A stretch of DNA of 64,000 bases from Candidatus Obscuribacterales bacterium. Its GTDB lineage: Bacteria; Cyanobacteriota; Vampirovibrionia; Obscuribacterales; Obscuribacteraceae. Below the pieces are notes generated by a model. The model was not told the DNA's origin and searched no databases. It saw only the letters and a program-made list of their open reading frames with translations. A program made the position numbers and the translations under genes. Where the stretch lies: the NCBI GenBank assembly GCA_020634035.1, contig JACKCM010000006.1, forward strand, positions 558,001-622,000. The letters are read 5' to 3'. Position 1 is the stretch's first letter; each line of letters opens with the position of its first letter. Shown piece by piece: positions 41,921 to 51,408 of this stretch.

Positions 41921-42301
41921 TCAGTTACCCGAAGCAGCCGACTCGACATCATCGACCAGCACCTTGGTGCTTTTTCCAGCCATTTCTTGAAGCTTGTTGG
42001 CGAACTCGTCCTTGGTATTCTGGACGCTATCACCGGCTTTTTTCATGACTTCGTTGCTTTTACCTTTGAGGTCGCCGATGGCGTTCTCGGTCTTGTCCTT
42101 GATCTCAGTGATTCTGTGACCGGCATTGGACTTGAAATCATCTATCGAGTCCGAGGCATGCTTGTAGAGGTCTTCAGAACCGTCGGCAATCTGTCTTCTC
42201 AATTCTGCGCCGGATTTCGGAGCCGACAACAGACCGAAAACGAAGCCGAGCAATCCTCCGACCACTAATCCTTCAAAAAATCTTCCTGTGTTGTTAGCCA
42301 T
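41921..42301 (-). CDS. YtxH-domain protein (first)
   Basis: 126 residues. An N-terminal glycine-zipper-like membrane helix (FFEGLVVGGLLGFVFGLLSAPKSG) marks the YtxH/GvpP-like family, followed by a long amphipathic helix (residues 30-125) rich in Lys, Asp and Asn, like LEA-type stress proteins. The ATG at 42301 has AAGGAG 6 bases upstream. It forms a small cluster with a DUF948-like protein and a second YtxH protein, all on the minus strand, suggesting a shared envelope-stress role. Confidence 0.8.
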   Translation of the reverse strand: MANNTGRFFEGLVVGGLLGFVFGLLSAPKSGAELRRQIADGSEDLYKHASDSIDDFKSNAGHRITEIKDKTENAIGDLKGKSNEVMKKAGDSVQNTKDEFANKLQEMAGKSTKVLVDDVESAASGN

Positions 42302-42322
42302 TATCATCTCCTTAAATAATGC

Positions 42323-42736
42323 TTAGCCGGCTGAAGAGGATTCCTCTTTATCTGTTTTGCCAGAAAAATACGCTTTAATACCAGCAAAGAGACCATGACC
42401 GAACACCTGGGTCTCATGCTTGGCCTGATCCGCCACCTTGCCGATATTGCCGGTGACATCCTCGACCTTGGTACCTACATCAGTTATCCCACGCTGGGCT
42501 ATGGAACGAAACTCATTGACAGTGATAAGAACGTTGTCAACCTCTTTGATAGTCGGACCTAGCTCTTGATCTAGAGTATTGATCAGATTCTCTGTCGCTC
42601 CCAGCGTACGGGTCGATTGCTCTAGCAACCGAGCAATCGGCATTGCCAGAAATACTCCCAGAACTACCAGGATTAAAAAACAAAAGACAATAACCAGATC
42701 AATATTGCTGCTCATTGCGGCTGCGTTTACGTCCAA
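42323..42736 (-). CDS. DUF948-like single-span membrane protein
   Basis: 137 residues: one N-terminal membrane helix (about 12-35, IDLVIVFCFLILVVLGVFLAM) and then a coiled-coil-like helical region (ATENLINTLDQELGPTIKEVDNVL) typical of DUF948. It starts at a TTG (42736) behind GCAGG; an ATG at 42715 is an alternative. It sits 21 bp upstream of the first YtxH gene and is probably co-transcribed with it. Confidence 0.72.
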   Translation of the reverse strand: MDVNAAAMSSNIDLVIVFCFLILVVLGVFLAMPIARLLEQSTRTLGATENLINTLDQELGPTIKEVDNVLITVNEFRSIAQRGITDVGTKVEDVTGNIGKVADQAKHETQVFGHGLFAGIKAYFSGKTDKEESSSAG

Positions 42737-42803
42737 AATACCTGCCCCGCTGTGGATTCGCTGTTCTCAAAGTCTGACACGAAGATACAGAAACTACAAA
42801 AGC

Positions 42804-43163
42804 TTACTTGTGCTGTAGCGGAAAGACGGTAGCGCCGCCGCCCAGCTCAATCTCTTCGCGTTTTTTAGCGGCAGCCAGCTTACCTGCGGCCACGGCTCTT
42901 TTCATTCTGGAAGCCTGCTCTTCCACCAGAAGCTGACAATAGTTCAGCGTCGAAGCGTAGAGGTCGAGTGAATCGTCGACGATTTCACCCATCTTCTCCG
43001 GCATATCTTTGGCGGTTTTTCTAATCTCTCCGCGGACTTCGTTTCCGGACTTCGGAGCAACCAGGAATGCGATAGTCGCACCACCGGCGGCTCCCACGAA
43101 AAGACCGGCCAACCAATAAAGGAGCCCGGAGCCGGAATTATTCTCGCTGGATTTCTTACTCAT
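42804..43163 (-). CDS. YtxH-domain protein (second)
   Basis: 119 residues. The glycine-rich membrane helix LYWLAGLFVGAAGGATIAFLVAPKSG is followed by a helical, Lys/Glu/Ala-rich segment (KTAKDMPEKMGEIVDD; ASRMKRAVAAGKLAAAKKREE). A GGAGAAG ribosome-binding site precedes the ATG. It is first of the YtxH-DUF948-YtxH cluster. Family function: general stress, not enzymatic. Confidence 0.8.
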   Translation of the reverse strand: MSKKSSENNSGSGLLYWLAGLFVGAAGGATIAFLVAPKSGNEVRGEIRKTAKDMPEKMGEIVDDSLDLYASTLNYCQLLVEEQASRMKRAVAAGKLAAAKKREEIELGGGATVFPLQHK

Positions 43164-43286
43164 CTAACTTCTCCAGTAGTTTTTCAAGCAAGTTTCACCC
43201 TAGGTGAGACATGCCATACTTTACCAAATTATTAGCTTATTAGCTGAATATATAAGCTTATTGTTTCAATCTAAATATTTGGGAAC

Positions 43287-44630
43287 TTATTCGTCTTCGT
43301 CCCCATCAACGCTTTCTTCCTCTGCCTTGCTCTCATCTATTCTGGCAATCAGCTCCACCAGGTGGTCGCAGAGATGCTCAGCGATGGCACGTTTCGGCAT
43401 CCGGGGCAGACTCTCTCTGATACCGTCGGAGCCCAGGATAATAACGGCATTGTCATCGCTTCCGAAGCCAATGTCCGGAACAGTGATGTCATTACCGACG
43501 ATCATATCCAGATTCTTACGCTGCAATTTATCGGCGGCATGGGTGAGCAAACCTTCTGATTCTGCAGCGAAGCCTATTACGACCTGGTCTTTTCGTTTGA
43601 TTCGACCGAGCAAGTCGAGGATGTCAGGGTTCTGGGTAAGTTCGAGAACCAGATCTTCCGATTCGGATTTCTTGATTTTGTGAGAAGTGACTCTCAGGGG
43701 TCTGAAATCCGCCACCGCCGCTGTCATCACCAGAGCATCGCAATTGTCGAACTCTGCCTCGACAACCTCTTGCATATCGTGGGCGGTCTCTACGACCAGA
43801 ACATTGTAAGAACGATTGACCGCTACGGTAGAGACAAGAATCACATCGGCCCCCCGGCCGGCCAGGGCATCAGCCATGGCTATTCCCATTTTGCCGGAGC
43901 TGCGGTTGCCTATGAAACGAACCGGGTCGATAGGTTCTCTGGTACCGCCTGCGGTGACCAACACCTTTTTGCCCATCAGGGTCTTATGGGCAAGCAAGCG
44001 AGATGCCACCGCCGCCGTAATAGATTCGACCGAAGCCATCTTTCCGGAACCGACATCGCCACAGGCAACTTCGCCGAACTCTGGAGCGATTACATCGTAT
44101 CGAAAAGTGTTCTGAAGTATGTCGAGATTGCGACGGGTAGCCGGATGTCCGTACATCGTAGGGTTCATGGCCGGCGCCACCATCACCTTAGCCTGGGAAG
44201 CCAGCACCATCGAGGTGAGCAAGTCGTCGCAGATACCACCGGCCAGCTTGGCCAGAATGTCTGCTGTGGCAGGAGCGATCAAAATCAAATCAGCCTTCTT
44301 AGCCAGATCTATGTGCTCGGGCTTCCAGCTGGAGGACTGCTCGTACTGCTCGCAATGGGTAGGGTTGCGGGTCATGGTGGTGAGACTTAGAGGGGTGATG
44401 AACTCCCTGGCGTTGGGAGTGAGCACGGCATGGACATCGGCACCGGCCCGTCTTAACATCGAGGCCACATCACAGGCTTTGTAGGCGGCGATTCCACCGG
44501 AGACTCCCAGCACGATTGTCTTGTCTTCCAGGGGCGCGAAGGTCTCGAAAGATTCCTTTTTGCTCTTCACCTTTGACTTCCTCCGGGCGGCGGCTGCTTC
44601 GGTAGATTTGGTCTGACCCTTACTTTTCAT
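43287..44630 (-). CDS. coaBC: Phosphopantothenoylcysteine decarboxylase/synthetase
   Basis: Bifunctional enzyme of coenzyme A biosynthesis. The N-terminal CoaC flavoprotein domain has LGVSGGIAAYKACDVASML, the active-site His in the SWKPEHIDLAKKADL region, APAMNPTMYGHPATRRN and GDVGSGKM. The C-terminal CoaB domain has VLVTAGGTREPIDPVRFIGNRSSGKMG and TQNPDIL. A 35-residue basic N-terminal extension (RRKSKVKSKK) and an acidic tail are additions to the usual form. No Shine-Dalgarno is seen before the ATG at 44630. Confidence 0.95.
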   Translation of the reverse strand: MKSKGQTKSTEAAAARRKSKVKSKKESFETFAPLEDKTIVLGVSGGIAAYKACDVASMLRRAGADVHAVLTPNAREFITPLSLTTMTRNPTHCEQYEQSSSWKPEHIDLAKKADLILIAPATADILAKLAGGICDDLLTSMVLASQAKVMVAPAMNPTMYGHPATRRNLDILQNTFRYDVIAPEFGEVACGDVGSGKMASVESITAAVASRLLAHKTLMGKKVLVTAGGTREPIDPVRFIGNRSSGKMGIAMADALAGRGADVILVSTVAVNRSYNVLVVETAHDMQEVVEAEFDNCDALVMTAAVADFRPLRVTSHKIKKSESEDLVLELTQNPDILDLLGRIKRKDQVVIGFAAESEGLLTHAADKLQRKNLDMIVGNDITVPDIGFGSDDNAVIILGSDGIRESLPRMPKRAIAEHLCDHLVELIARIDESKAEEESVDGDEDE

Positions 44631-44815
44631 AAATTTAAAAACCCAAAAAACCCAAACTCATTTCACTGTATTATTATGATTCTTCTTGAAGGATAAGGCT
44701 ACCTTCAAAGAGCCGATTACTTACCAAAACAAACAGATAGATTTTGGAAATCAAGGGCTCTTTTCGGAGACTCGCTCCGGAGAAGAAATCCAGAATATCA
44801 ATAAGGTCCGATTCC

Positions 44816-46360
44816 ATGAATAAGTTCTACGTAACTACTGCTATTGACTACGTGAATGCAACGCCGCATATCGGCCACGCTTACGAAAAAATTGCCGCCG
44901 ACATCGTTGCCAGATATCACAGGATGAAAGGCTCGGATGTCTTCTTTTTGACCGGAGTGGACGAGCATGGCTCCAAAGTAGAAAAGTCAGCTAAAGAAGC
45001 TGGAAAAGAACCCAAAGAGTTCTGCGACGATATGTCCTCCAAATTCGAAGCCGCCTGGAAGAAGCTGAATCTTTCAAACGATCATTTTATACGGACGACA
45101 GACGACTATCACGAAGCCTCCGTTCAGGGAATCTTTAAAAAACTTCTGGATAAAGGCGACATCTACAAAGGTACCTACGAGGGTCTCTATTGCGAGGGCT
45201 GCGAAGACTTCGTAAGAGAGCGGGATCTCGATGAAGATGGCAACTGCCCCAATCACATGAAGCCTCCCAAAAAGCTGGAGGAGAACAACTATTTCTTCAA
45301 GCTGACCGAATACAAAGATAAACTCCGACAGTGGATCGACGCCAATCCGGACTGCATCAAACCCGAAGGCAGAAAGAAAGAGATTCTCAATCAGCTCAAC
45401 GACCCGGAACTGGGCGATTTCAGCGTCAGCCGGGCAAGACATTCTCTTACCTGGGGAGTTCCGGTGCCCGGGGACAGCGAGCAAGTCATCTATGTCTGGA
45501 TCGACGCCTTGAGCAACTACATCACCGGCATCGGCTATCCGCACGACATGGAGAAATTCAAACGCTACTGGCCTGCCGACCTGCACCTGATTGGAAAAGA
45601 TATCAATAAATTCCACTCTATCTTCTGGCCCGCACTATTGATGGCCGCCGAGATAGAGCCGCCGCGTCAGGTCTATGCCCACGGTTTCATCACCGTCAAC
45701 GGAAAGAAGCTGAGCAAATCTCTGGGCAATGTCATCGATCCGAACGCTCTAGTAGATGAATACGGTGCCGACGCTGTTCGCTACTATCTGATGGCTGCCA
45801 CCCCCTTCGACAACGACGGTGATTTCTCTACAGAAGATTTCATCAAACGGGTCAACGCCGAACTGGCTAACAACCTGGGTAACCTCTTGAACCGCACTCT
45901 CACCCTGGTCGACCGAAACTGCGACGGAATCGTGCCGGATCAAGATCCGGAGCACATTCTTCGAAAACAGGCCAATGAAATTCATGTTGTTTTCGACCAG
46001 CATATGGATAAGCTGGAATTCGCCAAAGCGATTGACGCCCTTTTCGCTTTAGTAGACCAGGCGAACAAATACATGAACGACGAGAAGCCCTGGACCCTCT
46101 TCAAAGAAGGTAAGAAAAAAGAGGGCGAAGAGGTGCTGTTTACCTGTATGGAGGTCTTGAGACGCACCGCCATGCATATTTACCCATTCACTCCGGCCCT
46201 TGCTCAGAAGATCTGGTATCAACTGGGCAACGATGATGACATCGGTGTTATCGGCGATCGCAAAGATGACGACATGTTCGACATGCTCAAACCCGGGGCG
46301 AAAGTGCGCAATACCGGTCCGGTCTTCAACAGACTGGAGCTGGTCGAAGCTGCCGGTTAA
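44816..46360 (+). CDS. metG: Methionyl-tRNA synthetase
   Basis: Charges tRNA-Met. The ATG at 44816 (AAGG upstream) gives 514 residues, the short form without the C-terminal tRNA-binding domain. The class I signature reads PHIGHAYEK; a zinc knuckle has CEGCEDF followed by a second CxNH-type site; the KMSKS motif is KKLSKSLGN. The anticodon-binding domain with the family Trp (MNDEKPWTLF) is at about residues 420-440. It is followed 6 bases later by an exported protein gene. Confidence 0.97.
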   Translation: MNKFYVTTAIDYVNATPHIGHAYEKIAADIVARYHRMKGSDVFFLTGVDEHGSKVEKSAKEAGKEPKEFCDDMSSKFEAAWKKLNLSNDHFIRTTDDYHEASVQGIFKKLLDKGDIYKGTYEGLYCEGCEDFVRERDLDEDGNCPNHMKPPKKLEENNYFFKLTEYKDKLRQWIDANPDCIKPEGRKKEILNQLNDPELGDFSVSRARHSLTWGVPVPGDSEQVIYVWIDALSNYITGIGYPHDMEKFKRYWPADLHLIGKDINKFHSIFWPALLMAAEIEPPRQVYAHGFITVNGKKLSKSLGNVIDPNALVDEYGADAVRYYLMAATPFDNDGDFSTEDFIKRVNAELANNLGNLLNRTLTLVDRNCDGIVPDQDPEHILRKQANEIHVVFDQHMDKLEFAKAIDALFALVDQANKYMNDEKPWTLFKEGKKKEGEEVLFTCMEVLRRTAMHIYPFTPALAQKIWYQLGNDDDIGVIGDRKDDDMFDMLKPGAKVRNTGPVFNRLELVEAAG

Positions 46361-46366
46361 TTACCT

Positions 46367-47203
46367 GTGGTCCTTTGGGTCCTGATTCTTCTTTGCTTGA
46401 TAGCTCCTCCGGAGGTGTCGGCCAAAGCGGCCTTCAAATCGAAAGAAGCGATGATAAAGAGCGCCGATGTCATCGCCCTGGTCAACATACTGCGCGTCGA
46501 AGAGAAGAAGACACCGGGCAAACCCTTTGATTATGGTCAAAAAGCGATTGCCGATCCTATTAAAGTGCTGAAAGGCAGCCTGCCTAAAAATGCGGTGTTT
46601 CTCGGAGACGAAAACTTCATCTGTGCCCAGGTCAAGTTTAAGCCGGGACGAGCGCTGGTTTTTCTCAAAAAGCACCCCGGTTATTACACCGGCAACAACT
46701 GGGGACTTTCGGTCCGTGCGGTGACCGGCGAGAGGACGGCAGAGAAAATCGACTGGTTCGACGGTAACAATGGATTCAGCGCAAGACCCCAACCCCAAGC
46801 GGAAGTTTTAAAAGATATCGACAACATATTAAAGTCCATGACGCCATCGTATATAGAACCACTGACAAAGGCAAAGCGTTTGACCGATGCCACCATAGGA
46901 GAAGGCGAAAGATCTACGCTCTACCCGATCTTCAAAAGAGCACTGGCTGACCAATCTCTAAAACCAGAAACTCTGACGGACCTGATCAAGAGATCTACGC
47001 CTGCTGGCAAAATCTACCTGGTCATGGTCCTTATGCGCAGAGATAAAAATAGCGCCGATAAAATCTTGAAGGAATTGGAGAAAGACTCCACCACTCTGGA
47101 ATATCAGAGCGGCTGCGAAGTCTTCCCTACCACCACAGGCAAAGCGGCCCACGCCCTGCTAACGGATGGGAAGTTCATGGATATAGCACCGCTATCGAAA
47201 TAG
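46367..47203 (+). CDS. Exported protein of unknown function
   Basis: 278 residues beginning at a GTG 6 bases after the metG stop. A signal peptide (LWVLILLCLIAPPEVSA) ends at about residue 18. The first half has beta-strand alternation (ADVIALVNILRVEEKK, ADPIKVLKGSLPKNAVFL, RALVFLKKHPGYYTGNNWGL) resembling a small beta-barrel/OB-like domain; the second half is helical (ERSTLYPIFKRALADQSL). I cannot name the family. Co-transcription with metG is likely. Confidence 0.55.
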   Translation: MVLWVLILLCLIAPPEVSAKAAFKSKEAMIKSADVIALVNILRVEEKKTPGKPFDYGQKAIADPIKVLKGSLPKNAVFLGDENFICAQVKFKPGRALVFLKKHPGYYTGNNWGLSVRAVTGERTAEKIDWFDGNNGFSARPQPQAEVLKDIDNILKSMTPSYIEPLTKAKRLTDATIGEGERSTLYPIFKRALADQSLKPETLTDLIKRSTPAGKIYLVMVLMRRDKNSADKILKELEKDSTTLEYQSGCEVFPTTTGKAAHALLTDGKFMDIAPLSK

Positions 47204-47218
47204 GGGCTGCATTTTCGT

Positions 47219-47224
47219 TATAAT
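47219..47224 (+). promoter_or_regulatory. Consensus -10 box 6 bases before the first membrane kinase
   Basis: TATAAT, spacer CATGCC, ATG at 47231. There is no Shine-Dalgarno or good -35 box. It indicates a leaderless start for the kinase-kinase-LRR-Clp operon. Confidence 0.55.
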
Positions 47225-47230
47225 CATGCC

Positions 47231-48754
47231 ATGAGCCTGCCGGAGAAAACATCAGAAGACTACGAGTTCGAAATCAAGTACGAACCGGTCTCTAGAAAAC
47301 GATACCTACTCCGGTTGGCGGCGCTTACTTTTATCCTGTTCCTCTGTGCCTGCGGCTTCTTCTCAGGAACTTCCCTTCCGGCTCAGGCGTTGCCTCTCTT
47401 TATTGCCTTCACCACCACAGTACTGCTCGGCTGGCTGACTCTGCTGCTGCTGCCACTGACAGCAGGGCAAAGAAATCTAATACGGTTGACTTCAGAAGGT
47501 CTGGCTTTTCCATCGAGCTTTGCTCCGGATCTGCTTTTCAGGCAAAGTCGCAAATGGAACGATATTGCCGGTGTTTTATTAGGCACCATGTTCGTGGAAG
47601 GCAAAAAAGGCACCTACGAATACGAACTCGAATCGGCGAAGAACAAACGAAAAGTCTTTATCTATTTCAAATCCGGTGGTCACGCCACTATCGATCTAAC
47701 CTGCATCTCGAAAGAAGACTCAGAAAAACTTTTTCTTGCCATAGAATCATGGTGTCTCGACTTCAGCCGCGCTCCCATACCCAGACAGAAAGGCGAAGAG
47801 CATGACGATAATTCTGGGAAGTTCCAGCAAAACAGCGGTAGAGAATCTGTGATGGAAATGCCGCAGACCTACACAGAACTCTGGGAGCAGGAGATGCAGG
47901 ATCATTTCTCTGCCACCAATTTCGTCCCCTTAAAAAAAGGTGACACCATACAAGAAGGTCGCTTCCGGGTAGTGATGCCGCTTTCCTCCGGTGGGCTATC
48001 TGCTGTTTATTTAGTAGAATCCCGGGACAAAGAGCTGCGTGTCTTGAAAGAAGCAGTCATACCAGAACGTGTCAGCCTGCAGGAAAAGGCCCGCGAGATG
48101 TTTTCTCGAGAAGCGATTCTGCTTCAGAAGATAAACCATCCTAATATAGCAAGGGTACACGACTATTTCGTCGAAAACGGCAGAGACTATCTGCTACTCG
48201 ACTTCATAGCCGGCAATACCCTTCGACAACAACTGGCTCAATACGGACCAATCAGCGAAAGCGAAGCCCTGGAATACGCTCTCGATATGATCGCCCTGGT
48301 CAGTTATCTGCACGACCTCAATCCACCGATAATCCATCGCGATCTGAGCCCGGACAATCTGGTAGTAAAAGAAGACGGCTCTCTGGTATTAATCGACTTC
48401 GGTGCAGCCAACGAACTAATAGGTACCGCCACCGGAACTCTGGTGGGCAAGCAAGCCTATATGGCCCCGGAACAGTTTCGGGGTAAAGCCGGCAAAGCCA
48501 GCGACATCTACGGCATAGGCGCCACCCTCTTTTTTCTATTGACCGGAGTCGATCCAAGCCCTCTCACCTGTTCCAGTCCCAGAACAATCAATAAAGAAGT
48601 CTCTCCGGCAACAGACGCTATAGTGGCTGCCTGCACCGAACAAAATATAGAAGAGCGAGCCACCTCTCTGCAAGATTTACACGATCGCATTCAGAGGGTT
48701 ATCGAAGAAGGCGGTGGCGCGATTCTGGACATCGCCCCCGAGAAGGATAATTAA
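47231..48754 (+). CDS. Membrane Ser/Thr kinase with PH-like domain (first)
   Basis: 507 residues. Two membrane helices (about residues 27-48 and 55-78) are followed by a beta-rich region (about 85-175; IRLTSEGLAFPSSF, then WNDIAGVLLG) resembling a bacterial PH-like domain. A linker leads to a Hanks kinase (about 235-495): LSSGGLSAVYLV, catalytic Lys in RVLKEAV, HRDLSPDN, DFGAANEL, YMAPEQFRG. All key residues are present. The next gene starts 6 bases later and encodes a paralogue of the same layout, so they may form a heteromeric pair. Confidence 0.82.
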   Translation: MSLPEKTSEDYEFEIKYEPVSRKRYLLRLAALTFILFLCACGFFSGTSLPAQALPLFIAFTTTVLLGWLTLLLLPLTAGQRNLIRLTSEGLAFPSSFAPDLLFRQSRKWNDIAGVLLGTMFVEGKKGTYEYELESAKNKRKVFIYFKSGGHATIDLTCISKEDSEKLFLAIESWCLDFSRAPIPRQKGEEHDDNSGKFQQNSGRESVMEMPQTYTELWEQEMQDHFSATNFVPLKKGDTIQEGRFRVVMPLSSGGLSAVYLVESRDKELRVLKEAVIPERVSLQEKAREMFSREAILLQKINHPNIARVHDYFVENGRDYLLLDFIAGNTLRQQLAQYGPISESEALEYALDMIALVSYLHDLNPPIIHRDLSPDNLVVKEDGSLVLIDFGAANELIGTATGTLVGKQAYMAPEQFRGKAGKASDIYGIGATLFFLLTGVDPSPLTCSSPRTINKEVSPATDAIVAACTEQNIEERATSLQDLHDRIQRVIEEGGGAILDIAPEKDN

Positions 48755-48759
48755 GCACC

Positions 48760-50455
48760 ATGACCGGAGACAGAGGCGAGAAACAGAATTCCGGATCACC
48801 GCGAGGCTCGCTGGCCAAGCGGTATTTCATCTCTCGCAATATTGTCAGACCGCAGGACTACGATGAGTTCTGGATTCGTTACAGACCGGAGCGAGTCGAT
48901 CTGAAAGCGACCGGGAAACTGGCACCGGTGCTGACCATCACCACTCTCATTCTCTTTCTCTGCCTGGCAACGACCTGTTTTATAGCGCCCCTTCAAACTC
49001 TGTCGCTCTACCTTTTTGTGGCATGGCTGATAAGTTTATCGGTGTCCTTCGCCTTAGCGCCCAATTTGCTGATGCGCTATCTCTACCCGACTCATATTCA
49101 GCTTTCCGAATCCGGTATTCGCTTACACTGGATCAGGCACTGGCTCCAGGCCTCCTCAATAACCATAGACTGGGACAGGGTCTCCCATGTCACGACCTCG
49201 GACCGCCGCGTGTTCAAAACCCTCAGCGTCGAAGTGGAATTCAACATTCACTCGCGCGGGATCTCAAGCCTGGACAAAATTGTTTTTGCAGCACTTGCTC
49301 CTGTCTTGAGCTGGGGGTGGATAAGCAGCGATCGACCATTGCTGAAGCTGAACATCAATGGTATCGCATCCAGTGACGACAGAAAGAGACTGCAATCCGC
49401 CTTGAAAAAGTATCTGCCCTCTTACAGAATCGAACCCAAAGTCGCCGATGATTTAAACATGTATATAAAGTTCGACTCCTACACCGACCTCTGGCTCGAC
49501 ACGCTTTCGGCTTCTAAATCTACTTCTTCCTACGACAGCATCACCACCGGGACACACTTGAGCAATGAGACTTATAAGGTGATCGAAGAGATAGGCTCCG
49601 GCGGAGAAGCCCGGATTTACCGGGCCCAGTTGCTCAAGCCCGTTCCGGGTAGCATGGGTCTCGAAGGCGTAGCCCGCAACGAGACAATGGTGGACATGTC
49701 GGACATGGCAGTCATGACTGCTCCACTCGAGCTAGAAGACAGAAAATCCGGTGCATCGAAAGTTGACTCACCGCAGGTAGTACTGAAAGAATTTGTTCTT
49801 CCTGCCCAGGCAGGCGTCAACGCTCGCCAGCGAGTGCTGGAGAACATCAAAGCAGAGGCGGTATTGTGGAGAAAGCTTCGACATCCGAATATTGTCCGCC
49901 TCTTAGATTTCTTCGCCGAGGAACAGAGAGCCTATCTGGTTCTAGAGCATATTGAAGGCCAGTCTCTCAAAGCATTAGTAGAAAAGAATCAGAGTCCCCT
50001 GGATCAAAAACAGGTAATCGAATACACCCTTGTCATGTGTGACATCCTCGGCTATCTGCATCGCAAAAAGCCCACCAGTGATTCATCGAGATTTCAGCCC
50101 CGACAACCTGATTCTTGACAATACCGGCGTACTGAAACTGACCGACTTCAATATCGCCCTGCAGCTGGAGGCGGACTGCAACAAGCGAGTAGCAGGCAAG
50201 CACGCTTATATTCCGCCGGAGCAATTTCGCGGCGAAGCCTCTCCCCAGAGTGACATCTACGCTTTCGGCTGCACCCTCCACTTTCTGCTCACCGCTCAAG
50301 ACCCGGAGGCACTCACGGTCTCTTCGCCAAAAGACCTCAATGCCGGAACCTCCGAAGCCCTGGACCGGATCGTTCGAAAATGCACAGAACAGAGTCGGGC
50401 CAGCAGATATCAATCTATGAACGAGATCAAGTCCGACTTAATCGCCTGCGGATAA
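48760..50455 (+). pseudogene. Membrane Ser/Thr kinase with PH-like domain (second), frameshifted
   Basis: Same plan as the preceding kinase: two membrane helices (about 65-88, 92-112), a PH-like stretch (IQLSESGIRLHWIRHW, then DWDRVSHV), then a kinase with glycine loop EIGSGGEARIYRA and a Lys in VVLKEFVLP. An unusual 45-residue Ser/Met-rich insert (ARNETMVDMSDMAVM) sits between loop and lysine. The first frame ends at 50118 after HRKKP; the rest (PPVIHRDFSPDNL, DFNIAL, YIPPEQFRGE) is in another frame to 50455. Removing one C from CCC at 50071-50073 rejoins them. All catalytic motifs survive, so an assembly error or recent mutation is likely. Confidence 0.75.
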
Positions 50456-50529
50456 CTTAGCCTAGGATTAATGGCAAAAATCTATTAAAATTGCCGAAAT
50501 CATCGCGAAAGGGAAAGGAATCCTATTCT

Positions 50530-51405
50530 ATGACCGTCAAAGCAACATTTCCCACCAAGATATCCCTGGGAAATCTCTATTTTGCCGATGAGAGATTTCC
50601 TCACCAGCGCAACTGGCTGGGAGAAGCAGCCGGAGAGTTCTCCCTGGAAATTCCCCCGGGCAAAATGCTGGGTCTGGCCCTCTCCGGTCAGGTCGAAGAA
50701 GAAATGCTCGGGGAGCTGACCGGTCCTATGAGCATTTTAAGTTCGCTCGATCTCTCCACCGTAAGATATTCGGCAAAATTCATTTCCACCATCAGTCAAC
50801 TTGAGCGGATTAAAGAACTGAGACTCGATTTCACTCCTTTTGAAGACAACCATGTTCAGTATCTAAAGTCGATGCCGGAACTCTCCACACTCTGGTTGCT
50901 ATTCACCGCCATTACAAACAAAGGCATCAAGAACCTCTCTGCTCTGCCGGCTCTCACTCATCTGGTCCTTAAAAACACCGAGATTACCGATGCCGGTCTC
51001 AGCCATTTAAGAGAGTTCAAGAGCTTAAAGACCCTTCTTCTACCGGTACAGATAACCGACAAAGGTTTTGAAGAGTTGATTCCGTTAGCAGATCTTTTCC
51101 ATCTCGACGCATCAAACAGCAAAATAAGCGACAACGGGCTGCAGTCTATAAAACACTTACAAAATCTGCAAGCGCTCTATCTTTCGGACACCGGCCTCAC
51201 TGATAGCGGACTCGATTGTTTAGCAGAACTGACCAATCTCTCTACTCTTTTCCTGAGCGGAACAAAGATATCAAACAAAGGGATACCGGCACTCAGTGCC
51301 CTGAAAAGCCTCTCTTACATCGAACTGAGAGATACAAAAATAACCGAAAAAGCGGCGGACAAATTGAGGGAGGCCCTCCCCAATTGCGAAGTGGTTTCCC
51401 AGTAA
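50530..51405 (+). CDS. Leucine-rich repeat protein
   Basis: 291 residues from the ATG at 50530 (AAAGGAAT about 11 bases upstream). The first 70 residues are a beta-rich cap. About eight repeats of 23-24 residues follow (LSTLWLLFTAITNKGIKNLSAL; LTHLVLKNTEITDAGLSHLREF; LQALYLSDTGLTDSGLDCLAEL), close to the ribonuclease-inhibitor/cysteine-containing type of LRR. There is no signal peptide. It sits between the second kinase and the Clp ATPase, whose gene starts 4 bases after its stop. The kinase at 39266 carries similar LRRs in the same polypeptide. Confidence 0.82.
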   Translation: MTVKATFPTKISLGNLYFADERFPHQRNWLGEAAGEFSLEIPPGKMLGLALSGQVEEEMLGELTGPMSILSSLDLSTVRYSAKFISTISQLERIKELRLDFTPFEDNHVQYLKSMPELSTLWLLFTAITNKGIKNLSALPALTHLVLKNTEITDAGLSHLREFKSLKTLLLPVQITDKGFEELIPLADLFHLDASNSKISDNGLQSIKHLQNLQALYLSDTGLTDSGLDCLAELTNLSTLFLSGTKISNKGIPALSALKSLSYIELRDTKITEKAADKLREALPNCEVVSQ

Positions 51406-51408
51406 CTT

